Assembly (NCBI RefSeq): GCF_030817415.1
Contig: NZ_JAUSZI010000002.1
Location: 7,254,001 to 7,318,000 of the forward strand
Length of the DNA: 64,000 nt
Source: Streptomyces umbrinus
Lineage (GTDB): Bacteria; Actinomycetota; Actinomycetes; Streptomycetales; Streptomycetaceae
Reading direction: 5' to 3'
Shown here: positions 53,016 through 61,747 of the stretch, one piece after another
How the letters are laid out: the number at the start of each line of letters is the position of its first letter
Position numbering within the stretch: the stretch's first letter is position 1
Notes under the pieces: model-generated
What the model was told of the DNA's origin: nothing
Seen by the model: the letters and a program-made list of their open reading frames with translations, nothing else
Database searches by the model: none
Position numbers and translations under genes: made by a program

Positions 53016-55382
53016 GTGACCAGCAGACCATGGACGTTCAGAGCAGCCGCGGTGGGTGTGTCGCTCGCAGCGGCCGCTGCCACGTTCTCGACCTTCGCGG
53101 TGGCGCAGGCCGCTGCCGGCGATCAGCCGGCCGCGGCGGCGGGCCGTCAGGATCCGGCCGCGAACCGGCAGGACCCGGCGCGCGCCGAGAACAACACCGA
53201 TCGCGAGCACGACCTGAAGGGCCCGCTGACCGAACGTCAGGAGGCCCAGCGCGAAGAGGCGCTCAAGCAGGTCATATCCGGCGACGCCACCGTCAAGAAC
53301 CGCGGTGGCTCGCAGGTCGTGAAGCTCCAGGACGGCAAGTACGTGGAGCTCGGCCGGGAGAAGACCGACCAGATCTTCACGATCCTCGTGGAGTTCGGCG
53401 ACAAGACGGACCCCCGCTACGGCGGCACCCCGGGTCCCCTGCACAACCAGATAGCCGAGCCGGACCGTGCCGAGGACAACAGCACGGCCTGGCAGGCGGA
53501 CTACAACAAGAAGCACTTCGAAGAGCTCTACTTCGGCACCGGCAAGGGTGTCGAGTCGATGAAGAAGTACTACGAGAAGCAGTCCTCGGGCCGCTACTCC
53601 ATCGGCGGCGCGGTCTCCGACTGGGTCAAGGTGCCCTACAACGAGGCCCGTTACGGCTCCAACAAGTGCGACCCCGACACCTGCGCCTGGAACGCCGTCG
53701 CCGACGGTGTCACCGCCTGGGCCGACGCCCAGAAGGCGGCCGGCAAGTCCGACGCCGACATCAAGTCCGAGCTGGCCGCCTACGACAAGTGGGACCGCAA
53801 CGACTTCGACGGCGACGGCAACTTCAACGAGCCCGACGGCTACATCGACCACTTCCAGATCGTGCACGCCGGCGAGGACGAGTCCGCGGGCGGCGGCGCC
53901 CAGGGCGAGGACGCCATCTGGGCCCACCGCTGGTACGCGTTCGGCACGGACGCCGGCGCCACCGGCCCCACGGGCAACAAGATGGGCGGGGCGCAGATCG
54001 GCACCTCCGGCATCTGGGTCGGCGACTACACGATCCAGCCGGAGAACGGCGGACTCGGCGTCTTCGCCCACGAGTACGGCCACGACCTCGGTCTGCCGGA
54101 CCATTACGACACCACCAACACCGCCGAGAACTCGACGGGGTTCTGGACGCTGATGTCGTCCGGCTCCTGGCTCGGCGAGGGCAAGAACACCATCGGTGAC
54201 CTGCCCGGTGACATGACCGCCTGGGACAAACTCCAGCTCGGCTGGCTGAAGTACGACACGGCCAAGGCCGCGACGCGCTCCACCCACAAGCTGGGCGTGG
54301 CGGAGTACAACACCAAGAACGCCCAGGCGCTGGTGGTCGAACTGCCGGAGAAGGAGGTCACCAACCCGGTGGTCACCCCGGCTCAGGGTGCCACCCAGTG
54401 GTGGAGCGGCAGCGGTGACGACCTCAAGAACACGCTGACCCGTTCCGTCGACCTCACCGGCAAGTCCTCGGCCACGCTGACCCTCGACGGCTGGTACGAC
54501 ATCGAGACCGACTTCGACTACCTCTACACCGAGGTCTCGACCGACGGCGCCAACTGGACGCCGCTGGACGGCACGGTCGACGGCGCGGCCCTCCCGCGCG
54601 ACGGCAGCGGCAAGCCCGCACTGACCGGCACCGTGGACGCGTACAAGAAGCTCTCGTTCCCGCTCGACGCTTACGCGGGCAAGAAGTTCGACCTCCGCTT
54701 CCGCTACCAGACCGACGGCGGGGTGGCCCAGAAGGGCTTCGCGGCCGACGTGATCACGGTGACGGCCGACGGTTCGCCGGTCTTCTCGGACAACGCCGAG
54801 ACCGCCGACGCCGCCTGGAAGGCCACCGGCTTCTCCCGCATCGGCGCGGCCGTCACGGACGACTACGCGCAGTACTACATCGCCGAGAACCGCCAGTACG
54901 TGTCGTACGACAAGACCCTCAAGTCCGGCCCGTACAACTTCGGCTTCTCGACCACGCGCCCGTCCTGGGTGGAGCACTTCCCGTACCAGAACGGTCTGCT
55001 GATCTGGAAGTGGGACACCTCCCAGAACGACAACAACGTCAGCCAGCACGCGGGCTCCGGTCTGCTGCTGCCGGTGGACGCCCACCCGAAGCCGCTGAAG
55101 TGGTCCGACGGCACGCTGATGCGCACCCGCATCCAGTCGTACGACTCGCCCTTCAGTACCTACCGGACGGACGCCCTCAAGCTGCACAAGGCGGACGTCG
55201 CCACGAAGATCCCGTCGCTTCCGGGCAACCGGATCTTCAACGACCACACGAACACGTACTACGACGAGACCAGCCCGACCTCCGGTGTCCGCGTCACTGA
55301 CACCAACACCAAGATCGCGATCGTCAAGGAGCCGCGCGACGGCTCGACGATCACGGTGAAGGTCTCGGCCGCGACGAAGTAA
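53016..55382 (+). CDS. Secreted M6 (immune-inhibitor-A type) metalloprotease
   Basis: Protein of 788 residues. A Sec signal peptide (about 1-34, ending AVAQAAA) and a charged propeptide come first. The M6 zinc protease domain follows, with the HEYGHDLGLPDHYD motif (H352, E353, H356, then the third His). A beta-sandwich region continues to the C-terminus. Family members are secreted proteases of Bacillus and Streptomyces that degrade host or extracellular proteins. In Streptomyces they may take part in aerial growth or nutrient scavenging (inference). The GTG at 53016 follows GGGGGAGGA. A 15-bp stem terminator follows. Confidence 0.92.
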   Translation: MTSRPWTFRAAAVGVSLAAAAATFSTFAVAQAAAGDQPAAAAGRQDPAANRQDPARAENNTDREHDLKGPLTERQEAQREEALKQVISGDATVKNRGGSQVVKLQDGKYVELGREKTDQIFTILVEFGDKTDPRYGGTPGPLHNQIAEPDRAEDNSTAWQADYNKKHFEELYFGTGKGVESMKKYYEKQSSGRYSIGGAVSDWVKVPYNEARYGSNKCDPDTCAWNAVADGVTAWADAQKAAGKSDADIKSELAAYDKWDRNDFDGDGNFNEPDGYIDHFQIVHAGEDESAGGGAQGEDAIWAHRWYAFGTDAGATGPTGNKMGGAQIGTSGIWVGDYTIQPENGGLGVFAHEYGHDLGLPDHYDTTNTAENSTGFWTLMSSGSWLGEGKNTIGDLPGDMTAWDKLQLGWLKYDTAKAATRSTHKLGVAEYNTKNAQALVVELPEKEVTNPVVTPAQGATQWWSGSGDDLKNTLTRSVDLTGKSSATLTLDGWYDIETDFDYLYTEVSTDGANWTPLDGTVDGAALPRDGSGKPALTGTVDAYKKLSFPLDAYAGKKFDLRFRYQTDGGVAQKGFAADVITVTADGSPVFSDNAETADAAWKATGFSRIGAAVTDDYAQYYIAENRQYVSYDKTLKSGPYNFGFSTTRPSWVEHFPYQNGLLIWKWDTSQNDNNVSQHAGSGLLLPVDAHPKPLKWSDGTLMRTRIQSYDSPFSTYRTDALKLHKADVATKIPSLPGNRIFNDHTNTYYDETSPTSGVRVTDTNTKIAIVKEPRDGSTITVKVSAATK

Positions 55383-55407
55383 AAGGCATTTCCGCAGGTC
55401 AAACCAT

Positions 55408-55443
55408 GATCGGCCGCAACCCTCTGGCGGGTTGCGGCCGATC
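55408..55443 (+). terminator. 15-bp stem terminator after the M6 protease gene
   Basis: GATCGGCCGCAACCC (55408-55422) pairs perfectly with GGGTTGCGGCCGATC (55429-55443) around a 6-nt loop, followed by GTGTTT. Confidence 0.88.
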
Positions 55444-55503
55444 GTGTTTAGGTGCGTGCTGTGACTCTCTTATTGACACTGGTTCTCACGGGGGTGTGAC
55501 TGC

Positions 55504-55839
55504 ATGGCCGCAGGAGGTTTCTGCAAGCTGCCGAACGGCACGGTGGTGGTGGCGTTGAACCTGCCCCGACCGCCCGCCGCGGGCAGCGGCTCGGTACGCG
55601 TGCTCGTGCACGCCCAGAACCGCGCCCGCGCCCTGACGCGGCTGCGGAACCTGGGCATGCGGGCGGTGTACCTGCGCGGCAACGCGGAGCCCCCGACCCC
55701 GGACGAGATCACCGCGGTCCTGCACCATCCCGACGGCCTCATATGGCGCACGGCACCCGGTGCGGACGCCTGCGCGGCCGAGCTCTGGCACCCGATCCGG
55801 GCGCTGATGCGGCGTACGGCTACGCCGCAGGGGTTCTGA
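55504..55839 (+). CDS. Conserved hypothetical protein, 111 residues
   Basis: Small soluble protein with no family I recognise. It opens MAAGGFCKLPNGTVVVALN. A basic middle (QNRARALTRLRNLGMRAVYLR) suggests nucleic-acid or protein contacts, and the end is WHPIRALMRRTATPQGF. Codon use is like its neighbours. It stands alone between the protease terminator and a dispersed repeat. Confidence 0.65.
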   Translation: MAAGGFCKLPNGTVVVALNLPRPPAAGSGSVRVLVHAQNRARALTRLRNLGMRAVYLRGNAEPPTPDEITAVLHHPDGLIWRTAPGADACAAELWHPIRALMRRTATPQGF

Positions 55840-55873
55840 GTAGTCGGCCGGCGTTCGGTGCTTGCCTGGGGGT

Positions 55874-55943
55874 TCGTCGTGGCTGGTCGCGCCCACGCGG
55901 CGGAGCCGCAAATGTCACAGCCCCGCGCCCCTGAAGGGGCGCC
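55874..55943. repeat. Dispersed intergenic repeat copy
   Basis: GGCTGGTCGCGCCCACGCGG, CGGAGCCGCAAATG and CCCCGCGCCCCTGAAGGGGC in sequence closely match 11901-11969. It lies between the 111-residue gene and the pncA 3' end. Confidence 0.75.
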
Positions 55944-55948
55944 GGGTC

Positions 55949-55964
55949 TCTGGTCTAGACCACC
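55949..55964. promoter_or_regulatory. DasR-like palindrome overlapping the pncA stop codon
   Basis: The 12-bp palindrome TGGTCTAGACCA (55951-55962) is identical to the core of the DasR-responsive element; the 16-bp site matches 14 of 16. The CTA at 55955-55957 is the pncA stop on the - strand. Being at the 3' end of the gene, its function is uncertain. Confidence 0.4.
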
Positions 55965-56539
55965 GGCTTGCCGCTCAGTTCCACGCCTGCGGCGCTCAGC
56001 TCCTCCAGGGCGCGCTCGGTGGTCTCCTCGGCCACGCCGGCCGTGAGGTCGAGCAGGACCTGCGTGCGGAAGCCCTCGCGGGCCGCGTCCAGGGCGGTGG
56101 CGCGGACGCAGTGGTCGGTGGCGATGCCCACCACGTCGACCTCGGTGATCTCGCGGGCGCGCAGCCAGTCGCCCAGCGTCACGCCGTTCTCGTCGGCGCC
56201 CTCGAAGCCGCTGTACGCCGCCGCGTACGCCCCCTTGTCGAAGACGGCGTCGATCGCGCCGGAGGCGACCACCGGGGCGAAGTTCGGGTGGAAGCCGACG
56301 CCCTCGGTGCCCGCGACGCAGTGCGCGGGCCAGGAGTGGACGTAGTCGGGGTTGTCGGCGAAGTGGCCGCCGGGGGCGATGTGGTGGTCGCGGGTCGCCA
56401 CGACGTGGCGGTAGCCGGCGGGGGCCTGCCCGATCAGCTCCGTGATCGCGGCGGCGACGTCGGCTCCGCCGGACACGGCGAGGCTGCCGCCTTCGCAGAA
56501 GTCGTTCTGCACGTCTACGACGATCAAGGCGCGGCGCAT
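55955..56539 (-). CDS. pncA: Nicotinamidase (pyrazinamidase family)
   Basis: Isochorismatase-fold enzyme of 194 residues hydrolysing nicotinamide to nicotinate in NAD salvage. The catalytic triad is visible: D9 (VVDVQNDF), K102 (FDKGAY) and C144 (TDHCVRATA). Metal ligands are D51, H53, H59 and H73 (TRDHHIAPGGHF, WPAHCV). The product is the substrate of PncB encoded upstream on the same strand, 255 bp away across a dispersed repeat. The ATG at 56539 opens MRRALIVVD directly. Confidence 0.93.
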   Translation of the reverse strand: MRRALIVVDVQNDFCEGGSLAVSGGADVAAAITELIGQAPAGYRHVVATRDHHIAPGGHFADNPDYVHSWPAHCVAGTEGVGFHPNFAPVVASGAIDAVFDKGAYAAAYSGFEGADENGVTLGDWLRAREITEVDVVGIATDHCVRATALDAAREGFRTQVLLDLTAGVAEETTERALEELSAAGVELSGKPVV

Positions 56540-56596
56540 GTCGGTGTCCTTCTGCGAGGCGCTCCGCGGGGGAGCGGTTCGTAGTCTGCGGGTGTG

Positions 56597-56641
56597 TGGG
56601 GGCTGGTCGCGCAGTTCCTCGCGCCCCTTGACAGGGGCGCC
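56597..56641. repeat. Dispersed intergenic repeat copy between pncB and pncA
   Basis: GGCTGGTCGCGCAGTTCCTC followed by GCGCCCC and its near-inverse GGGGCGC. It shares its core with the 27-bp array at 32621 and with 63303-63350. Confidence 0.75.
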
Positions 56642-56794
56642 TCTGCGGAACCGAGCCTAGAGAGTTCGCGGGCATGGCGGGAGGGTTGCAATTGTTGCCG
56701 TTGCATTCCCGCTCCTCGTCCGTTCATGCCCGTTCGGGCTCGGGGTGGCCTGAGGTGGGCCCCAGGGTGCTGCCCGGATCCGGTCCCACGTGGC

Positions 56795-58123
56795 TCATAC
56801 GTACTCGGTCGGAATGACGGCTTCCCCGCGGGAGAGCTGGGTCGCCGAGAGGGGCAGGTTCGCGCGGGCCGCGGCGTGCCGGTCGCGTACGACGTCCAGG
56901 GGCTCGCGGGCGAGGACCTGGCCGCCCTTGACGAGCTCCACCAGGAGCTGACGGTCGCTGAGCTCGGCCGGGACGGCCCCGAGGCCGATCACCTCGGCCT
57001 CGGCGACCCCGTACGCGTCGAGCCGCCGCGCGGCCCATTTGCGACCGCCGATGGACGTCTTGCCGCCCGTCGACTTCTTCGCCACCGGAACGAGCGGAGC
57101 CTTCGGGTCCGCGGACTCGGCACGGGCGACGAGCTTGTAGACCATCGAACATGTCGGATGGCCGGATCCCGTCACCAGCTGGGTGCCCACGCCGTACGCG
57201 TCCACGGGCGCCGCGGCCAGCGAGGCGATCGCGTACTCGTCCAGGTCCGAGGTCACGATGATCCGGGTGTTCGTGGCGCCCAGCTCGTCCAGCTGCTGGC
57301 GTACCCGGTGCGCCACGAGCAGCAGGTCACCGGAGTCGATGCGGACGGCTCCGAGCTCGGGCCCGGCCACCTCGACGGCCAGCCGGACGGCCTCGGCGAC
57401 GTCGTACGTGTCGACGAGCAGTGTCGTGCCCCGGCCGAGCGAGTCGACCTGGGCCTGGAAGGCGTCCCGCTCGTTGTCGTGGAGGAGCGTGAAGGCGTGG
57501 GCGCTGGTGCCGACGGTCGGGAGGCCGTAACGGAAGCCCGCGGCCAGGTCGGAGGTGGTCGTGAAGCCACCGACGTACGCCGCCCGGGACGCCGCCACCG
57601 CGGCCAGCTCGTGCGTGCGGCGCGCGCCCATCTCGATCAGCGGGCGCTCCCCGGCGGCCGAGGCCATCCGGGAGGCGGCGGCCGCGATCGCCGAGTCGTG
57701 GTTGAGGATGGAGAGGATCACGGTCTCCAGGAGCACGCACTCCGCGAAGGAGCCCTCGACCCGCAGGATCGGCGACCCCGGGAAGTACACCTCGCCCTCG
57801 GGGTAGCCCCAGACGGCGCCGCCGAAGCGGTAGGAGGCCAGCCATTCGAGGGTCGGCTCGTCGACCACGCGGCGCTCGCGCAGGAAGCCGAGGACGTCCG
57901 CGTCGAAGCGGAAGTTCTCGATCGCGTCGAGCACCCGTCCGGTCCCCGCCACGACGCCGTAGCGGCGGCCCTCGGGCAGCCGGCGTGTGAAGACCTCGAA
58001 GACCGAGCGCCGGTCGGCGGCCCCGCCCTTGAGGGCGGCCTGCAGCATGGTCAGCTCGTAGTGGTCCGTGAAGAGCGCGGTGGAGGGAACATCAACCGGC
58101 AGCCCTAGGTCCGCAGTGTTCAT
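56795..58123 (-). CDS. pncB: Nicotinate phosphoribosyltransferase
   Basis: Enzyme of 442 residues that joins nicotinate to PRPP to form nicotinate mononucleotide. Family landmarks are LFTDHYELTMLQAAL near residue 18, EMGARRTHELAAVA near residue 170, FTTTSDLAAG near residue 195 and VRIDSGDLLLVAHRVRQQL-type PRPP-binding sequence near residue 260. The ATG at 58123 begins MNTADLGLPVD. It is divergent from clpS, the same arrangement as Rv1330c/Rv1331 in M. tuberculosis. Confidence 0.92.
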   Translation of the reverse strand: MNTADLGLPVDVPSTALFTDHYELTMLQAALKGGAADRRSVFEVFTRRLPEGRRYGVVAGTGRVLDAIENFRFDADVLGFLRERRVVDEPTLEWLASYRFGGAVWGYPEGEVYFPGSPILRVEGSFAECVLLETVILSILNHDSAIAAAASRMASAAGERPLIEMGARRTHELAAVAASRAAYVGGFTTTSDLAAGFRYGLPTVGTSAHAFTLLHDNERDAFQAQVDSLGRGTTLLVDTYDVAEAVRLAVEVAGPELGAVRIDSGDLLLVAHRVRQQLDELGATNTRIIVTSDLDEYAIASLAAAPVDAYGVGTQLVTGSGHPTCSMVYKLVARAESADPKAPLVPVAKKSTGGKTSIGGRKWAARRLDAYGVAEAEVIGLGAVPAELSDRQLLVELVKGGQVLAREPLDVVRDRHAAARANLPLSATQLSRGEAVIPTEYV

Positions 58124-58203
58124 GGCAAAGGATGGTACTCCCTATCTCGTCACTCTGACGATTTGTGGGCTCGTTTGGCCGGGCACCCACCTGTGGTGGC
58201 AGC

Positions 58204-58521
58204 ATGGGCCGTGTGACGGCTCCCGCACCCCTAGAGACCGAAAAAACCGAGTCGGCGGAGGAGGTCTTCGCCGTACCCGAGCCCGACGTCCCCTGGGTGA
58301 CCATCGTCCACAACGACCCGGTCAACCTGATGAGCTACGTGACCTACGTCTTCCAGACGTACTTCGGCTACCCGAAGGACAAGGCCACCAAGCTGATGCT
58401 CGACGTCCACCACAAGGGCCGGGCCGTGGTCTCCAGCGGCACGCGCGAGGAGATGGAACGCGACGTACAGGCCATGCACGGCTACGGTCTGTGGGCCACC
58501 CTCCAGCACGACCGGAAATAG
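58204..58521 (+). CDS. clpS: ATP-dependent Clp protease adaptor ClpS
   Basis: N-end-rule adaptor of 105 residues. The conserved core is [20 protein letters not shown], then [16 protein letters not shown] and the C-terminal GLWATL. It delivers substrates with destabilising N-terminal residues to ClpA/C-ClpP. The N-terminal about 28 residues are the usual flexible tail. Either the ATG at 58204 or the GTG at 58213 could be the start. It is followed 44 nt later by the DUF2017 gene, an actinobacterial pairing. Confidence 0.93.
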   Translation: MGRVTAPAPLETEKTESAEEVFAVPEPDVPWVTIVHNDPVNLMSYVTYVFQTYFGYPKDKATKLMLDVHHKGRAVVSSGTREEMERDVQAMHGYGLWATLQHDRK

Positions 58522-58565
58522 AGTTCCCCGACGCCCGCGCAGTACTGGAAGTAGCGACGCACCTG

Positions 58566-59171
58566 ATGCCAGGACACTTCGAACCGCTCCCCGGCGGCGG
58601 CGCGGCCGTCGCGCTCGACGAGGTCGAGATCTCCATCATCCGCTCCCTCGCCGTACAGCTCCTGGAACTCATCGGACCGGGACCGGGTGAGGACGCCTCC
58701 GACGACCCGCTCGCCGAGCTGTTCGCGGAGGGCCCGAGCGAACCGCCCTCCGATCCCGTGCTGAAACGGCTCTTCCCCGACGCGTACAGCGGGCCCGACG
58801 TCGAGGCCGACTCACCCGAACAGGCCGAGGAGCAGCGCTCGTACTCCGCGGAGTTCCGCCGCTTCACCGAGAACGACCTGCGCGCGGCCAAGCGGGAGAA
58901 CGCGCTCACGGTGATCCGCTCCCTGGACACGCTCTCGACCGTGGGGGAGGGCGGCGCGGTCCTCAAGCTCTCCGCCGAGGAGTCCGAGCAGTGGCTGCGC
59001 GCCCTCAACGACCTGCGCCTGGCCATCGGATCGCGCCTCGACGTCGTCGACGAGGAGGACACCGACCTCCTCTACCGGCTGCCGGACGAGGACCCGCGCA
59101 AGCCGATGGTGATGGCGTATCTGTGGCTGGGCGGGCTCCAGGAGACGTTGGTTGAAACGTTGATGTCCTGA
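58566..59171 (+). CDS. DUF2017 protein
   Basis: Protein of 201 residues of the actinobacterial DUF2017 family (orthologue of Rv1332 by position). It has EVEISIIRSLAVQLLELIGP near residue 18, a conserved acidic/hydrophobic middle (LKRLFPDAY) and LSAEESEQWLRALNDLRLA near residue 140. Function is unknown, but constant linkage to clpS hints at a role with Clp proteolysis (inference). The ATG at 58566 (MPGHFEPLPGGG) is preferred to longer starts that run back into clpS. Confidence 0.87.
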   Translation: MPGHFEPLPGGGAAVALDEVEISIIRSLAVQLLELIGPGPGEDASDDPLAELFAEGPSEPPSDPVLKRLFPDAYSGPDVEADSPEQAEEQRSYSAEFRRFTENDLRAAKRENALTVIRSLDTLSTVGEGGAVLKLSAEESEQWLRALNDLRLAIGSRLDVVDEEDTDLLYRLPDEDPRKPMVMAYLWLGGLQETLVETLMS

Positions 59172-59375
59172 CATATTTCGTTCGCTCAGCGGACGCTCAA
59201 ATCCGAATAACGATCCCGTCACCGTGACCGCGCCCTATGGGGCGCGGTCCGACTTTTGTCCGGTTCTCCCTGTGGTGTGCGCTACACGCGCCTCAGGTGA
59301 TCAGCGTTGCGGCCGTGATAAATCTTCACGACCGCCCGGCGGGACGCCACCCATGTCCCCGTCGGGTGCGCCACC

Positions 59376-59583
59376 GTCGGCGGATCGCCGACCAGGCACT
59401 GAGCGGTCTCGGGGGTGTGAGGCACGCCCCCGCGCCGCCCGGCACGGCACCTCGCCGCACCGCCGGAAAACCCAAGTACGTCCAGTACGAGGGCTTCCCG
59501 GCGGCACGCCGATGCACCGCACCGGACGACGCGGAAACGCACCCCACACCCCCGAGCCCGCTCAGCGGGCTCGGGGAGCCCGC
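59376..59583 (-). ncRNA. Long-hairpin structured element, predicted - strand RNA
   Basis: An ungapped inverted repeat spans 59401-59563 around the loop 59480-59484; pairing extends to about 59397/59567. By hand, 58 of 79 positions are Watson-Crick. Of the 21 others, 16 are A/C on the + strand and so become G-U wobbles if the - strand is transcribed, leaving 5 true mismatches. Two shorter hairpins flank it: GTCGGCG/CGCCGAC (59376-59392) and GCGGGCTC/GAGCCCGC (59565-59583). No coding frame is convincing. The promoter and end of the transcript are not identified. Left of it, 59172-59375 holds no gene. Confidence 0.6.
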
Positions 59584-59667
59584 TCAGCTCCATTCAATCC
59601 GGGGGGATCGGGACCCGATCCGGAGCCGACGACGGCTCGGATCGGCATGGAGAAAGGCGCATCAGAC

Positions 59668-61146
59668 ATGACCTCGGTGCAGGTCGGCAAGAACGACGAC
59701 GGGCACGACCGCAAGGGTGTCGTGGGCAGCGAAGCCCCCGGAGAGGGGCACGCCCCCGAAGAGGGCTACGAACGCGGCCTCAACAGCCGTCAGGTCCAGA
59801 TGATCGCGATCGGCGGCGCCATCGGCGTCGGCCTCTTCCTGGGGGCCGGGGCGAACATCGCCAAGGCGGGCCCCAGTCTCATCCTCATGTACGCCCTCGC
59901 GGGCGTCATCATCTTCTTCATCATGCGGGCCCTCGGAGAGCTCCTGCTCTACCGTCCGGTCTCGGGCTCCTTCGCGGAGTACTCCCGCGAGTTCCTCGGC
60001 CCGTTCTTCGGCTACTTCACCGGCTGGACGTACTGGCTGATGTGGGTCGTCACCGGCATGGCGGAACTCACCGCCGCCGCGATCTACGTCAACTACTGGT
60101 TCCCGGCGATCCCGCAGTGGGTCACCGCCCTGGTCTTCCTGCTGGTCCTCTTCGCGGCCAACCTGATCTCGGTGAAGCTCTTCGGCGAGATCGAGTTCTG
60201 GTTCTCGATGGTCAAGGTCACCGCCCTCATCGGCATGATCGTGATCGGCCTGGGCGTCCTCACCTTCGGCTTCAGCTCCGCGGGCGACTCGGCCGCCGTC
60301 TCCAACCTCTGGGCCTTCGACGGCTTCTTCCCCAAGGGCATCGGCTCGTCCCTGATGACCCTGCAGGGCGTGATGTTCGCGTACCTCGCAGTCGAACTCG
60401 TCGGCGTCACCGCCGGTGAGTCCGAGAACCCCGAGAAGACCCTCCCCAAGGCCATCAACACCCTGCCCTGGCGCATCGCCCTCTTCTACGTCGGCGCCCT
60501 CACCGTCATCCTCTGCGTCGTGAAGTGGACCGAGTTCGCACCGGGGGTCAGCCCCTTCGTGGAAGCCTTCGCGAAGATCGGCATCCCGGCGGGCGCGGGC
60601 ATCGTGAACTTCGTCGTCCTGACGGCGGCCCTGTCCTCCTGCAACTCCGGCATGTACTCCACCGGCCGCATGCTGCGCACCCTGGCGGACAACGGAGAGG
60701 CCCCCAAGGTCTTCAACAAGCTGTCGTCCACCAAGACGCCCGCGCTCGGCATCACCGTCTCCATGCTCTTCATGGGCATCGGCGTGATCCTGAACTACAT
60801 CGTCCCGGAGAAGGCCTTCGGCTACGTCACCTCGGTGGCCACCGCGGCCGGCATCTGGACCTGGCTGATGATCCTGGTCAGCCACATCCTGTACCGCCGC
60901 GCGGTCGACGCCGGGCGCCTGCCCGCCTCGTCCTTCCCGGCCCCGGGCGGCTCGAAGCTCAGCTGGGTCGCGGTCGTGTTCCTGCTCTTCGTCACCTGCC
61001 TCATCGCGTACGACGCCGACTCCCGCGTCTGCCTCTACGTGATGGCCGGCTGGGCGGCGGCACTGGGCATCGGCTGGGCCGTACTGAAGTCGCGGAACCC
61101 GGAGGTCACGGAGCGCCGCGACCCGGAGTTCGAGAAGATCGGCTGA
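59668..61146 (+). CDS. Amino-acid permease (AAT/GABA-permease-like)
   Basis: APC-family permease of 492 residues with about 12 membrane segments. The signature is near residue 45 (MIAIGGAIGVGLFLGAGANI), followed by PVSGSFAEYSREFLGPFFGY-type helix 3 and a conserved VELVGVTAGESENPEK loop near residue 245. It imports amino acids in symport with protons. The ATG at 59668 has AAAGG nearby; an ATG at 59647 is an alternative. Two small hairpins (59605-59621 and 59623-59638) and the long hairpin lie just upstream. It sits where M. tuberculosis has Rv1333, so it interrupts the clpS-mec synteny. Confidence 0.87.
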   Translation: MTSVQVGKNDDGHDRKGVVGSEAPGEGHAPEEGYERGLNSRQVQMIAIGGAIGVGLFLGAGANIAKAGPSLILMYALAGVIIFFIMRALGELLLYRPVSGSFAEYSREFLGPFFGYFTGWTYWLMWVVTGMAELTAAAIYVNYWFPAIPQWVTALVFLLVLFAANLISVKLFGEIEFWFSMVKVTALIGMIVIGLGVLTFGFSSAGDSAAVSNLWAFDGFFPKGIGSSLMTLQGVMFAYLAVELVGVTAGESENPEKTLPKAINTLPWRIALFYVGALTVILCVVKWTEFAPGVSPFVEAFAKIGIPAGAGIVNFVVLTAALSSCNSGMYSTGRMLRTLADNGEAPKVFNKLSSTKTPALGITVSMLFMGIGVILNYIVPEKAFGYVTSVATAAGIWTWLMILVSHILYRRAVDAGRLPASSFPAPGGSKLSWVAVVFLLFVTCLIAYDADSRVCLYVMAGWAAALGIGWAVLKSRNPEVTERRDPEFEKIG

Positions 61147-61188
61147 CGGACCTCACGCAGAACATGTAGGGCTCGTGGCCCAGCATGT

Positions 61189-61225
61189 GGGCCTCCCCGT
61201 ACCACCCCTCGGTACGGGGAGGCCC
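61189..61225 (+). terminator. 15-bp stem terminator after the permease gene
   Basis: GGGCCTCCCCGTACC (61189-61203) pairs perfectly with GGTACGGGGAGGCCC (61211-61225) around a 7-nt loop, followed by TTCTG. It ends 21 nt before the mec ATG. Confidence 0.88.
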
Positions 61226-61245
61226 TTCTGCTTATCCTGACGACC

Positions 61246-61668
61246 ATGCTGACCATCACCCAGGCCCTCGTCGACCAGATCGTCGCGCACGCGCGCCAGG
61301 ACCACCCCGACGAGGCGTGCGGCGTGGTCGCCGGCCCGGAGGGCACCGGCCGCCCCGAGCGGTTCATCCCGATGCTCAACGCCGCGCGCTCGCCCACGTT
61401 CTACGAGTTCGACTCCGGCGACCTCCTCAAGCTCTACCGCGAGCTCGACGACCGCGACGAGGAACCGGTCGTCATCTACCACTCCCACACGGCCACCGAG
61501 GCGTACCCCTCCCGCACCGACATCTCGTACGCGAACGAGCCCGGCGCGCACTACGTCCTGGTCTCCACGGCGGACGCCGACGACGCCGGACCCTTCCAGT
61601 TCCGCTCGTTCAGGATCCTGGAGGGCGAGGTGACGGAGGAGGAGGTCACGATCGTGGAGGCGTACTGA
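61246..61668 (+). CDS. mec: Mec+ family JAMM metalloprotease
   Basis: Zinc protease of 140 residues. JAMM ligands are visible: Glu in DEACGVV near residue 24, then HSHTATEAYPSRTD (H-x-H-x10-D) near residue 83. In M. tuberculosis the orthologue Rv1334 cuts cysteine off the C-terminus of the sulfur carrier CysO, releasing free cysteine. The sulfur-carrier and cysM genes lie just downstream. Here it may also trim the carrier's C-terminal Met-Val to expose Gly-Gly (inference). Confidence 0.9.
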   Translation: MLTITQALVDQIVAHARQDHPDEACGVVAGPEGTGRPERFIPMLNAARSPTFYEFDSGDLLKLYRELDDRDEEPVVIYHSHTATEAYPSRTDISYANEPGAHYVLVSTADADDAGPFQFRSFRILEGEVTEEEVTIVEAY

Positions 61669-61747
61669 TCCCGTATTTCGGTCAGAATTCATCCAGTATC
61701 TGAGATCACATTCCAGGACCCGGACCGGGAATCGATACGATGACCCC

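Noticed and set aside
59282..59593. Several overlapping open frames on both strands within the long-hairpin region
   Set aside because: They exist because the region is a GC-rich inverted repeat; no ribosome site, no conserved domain, and the mismatch pattern fits RNA structure rather than coding.
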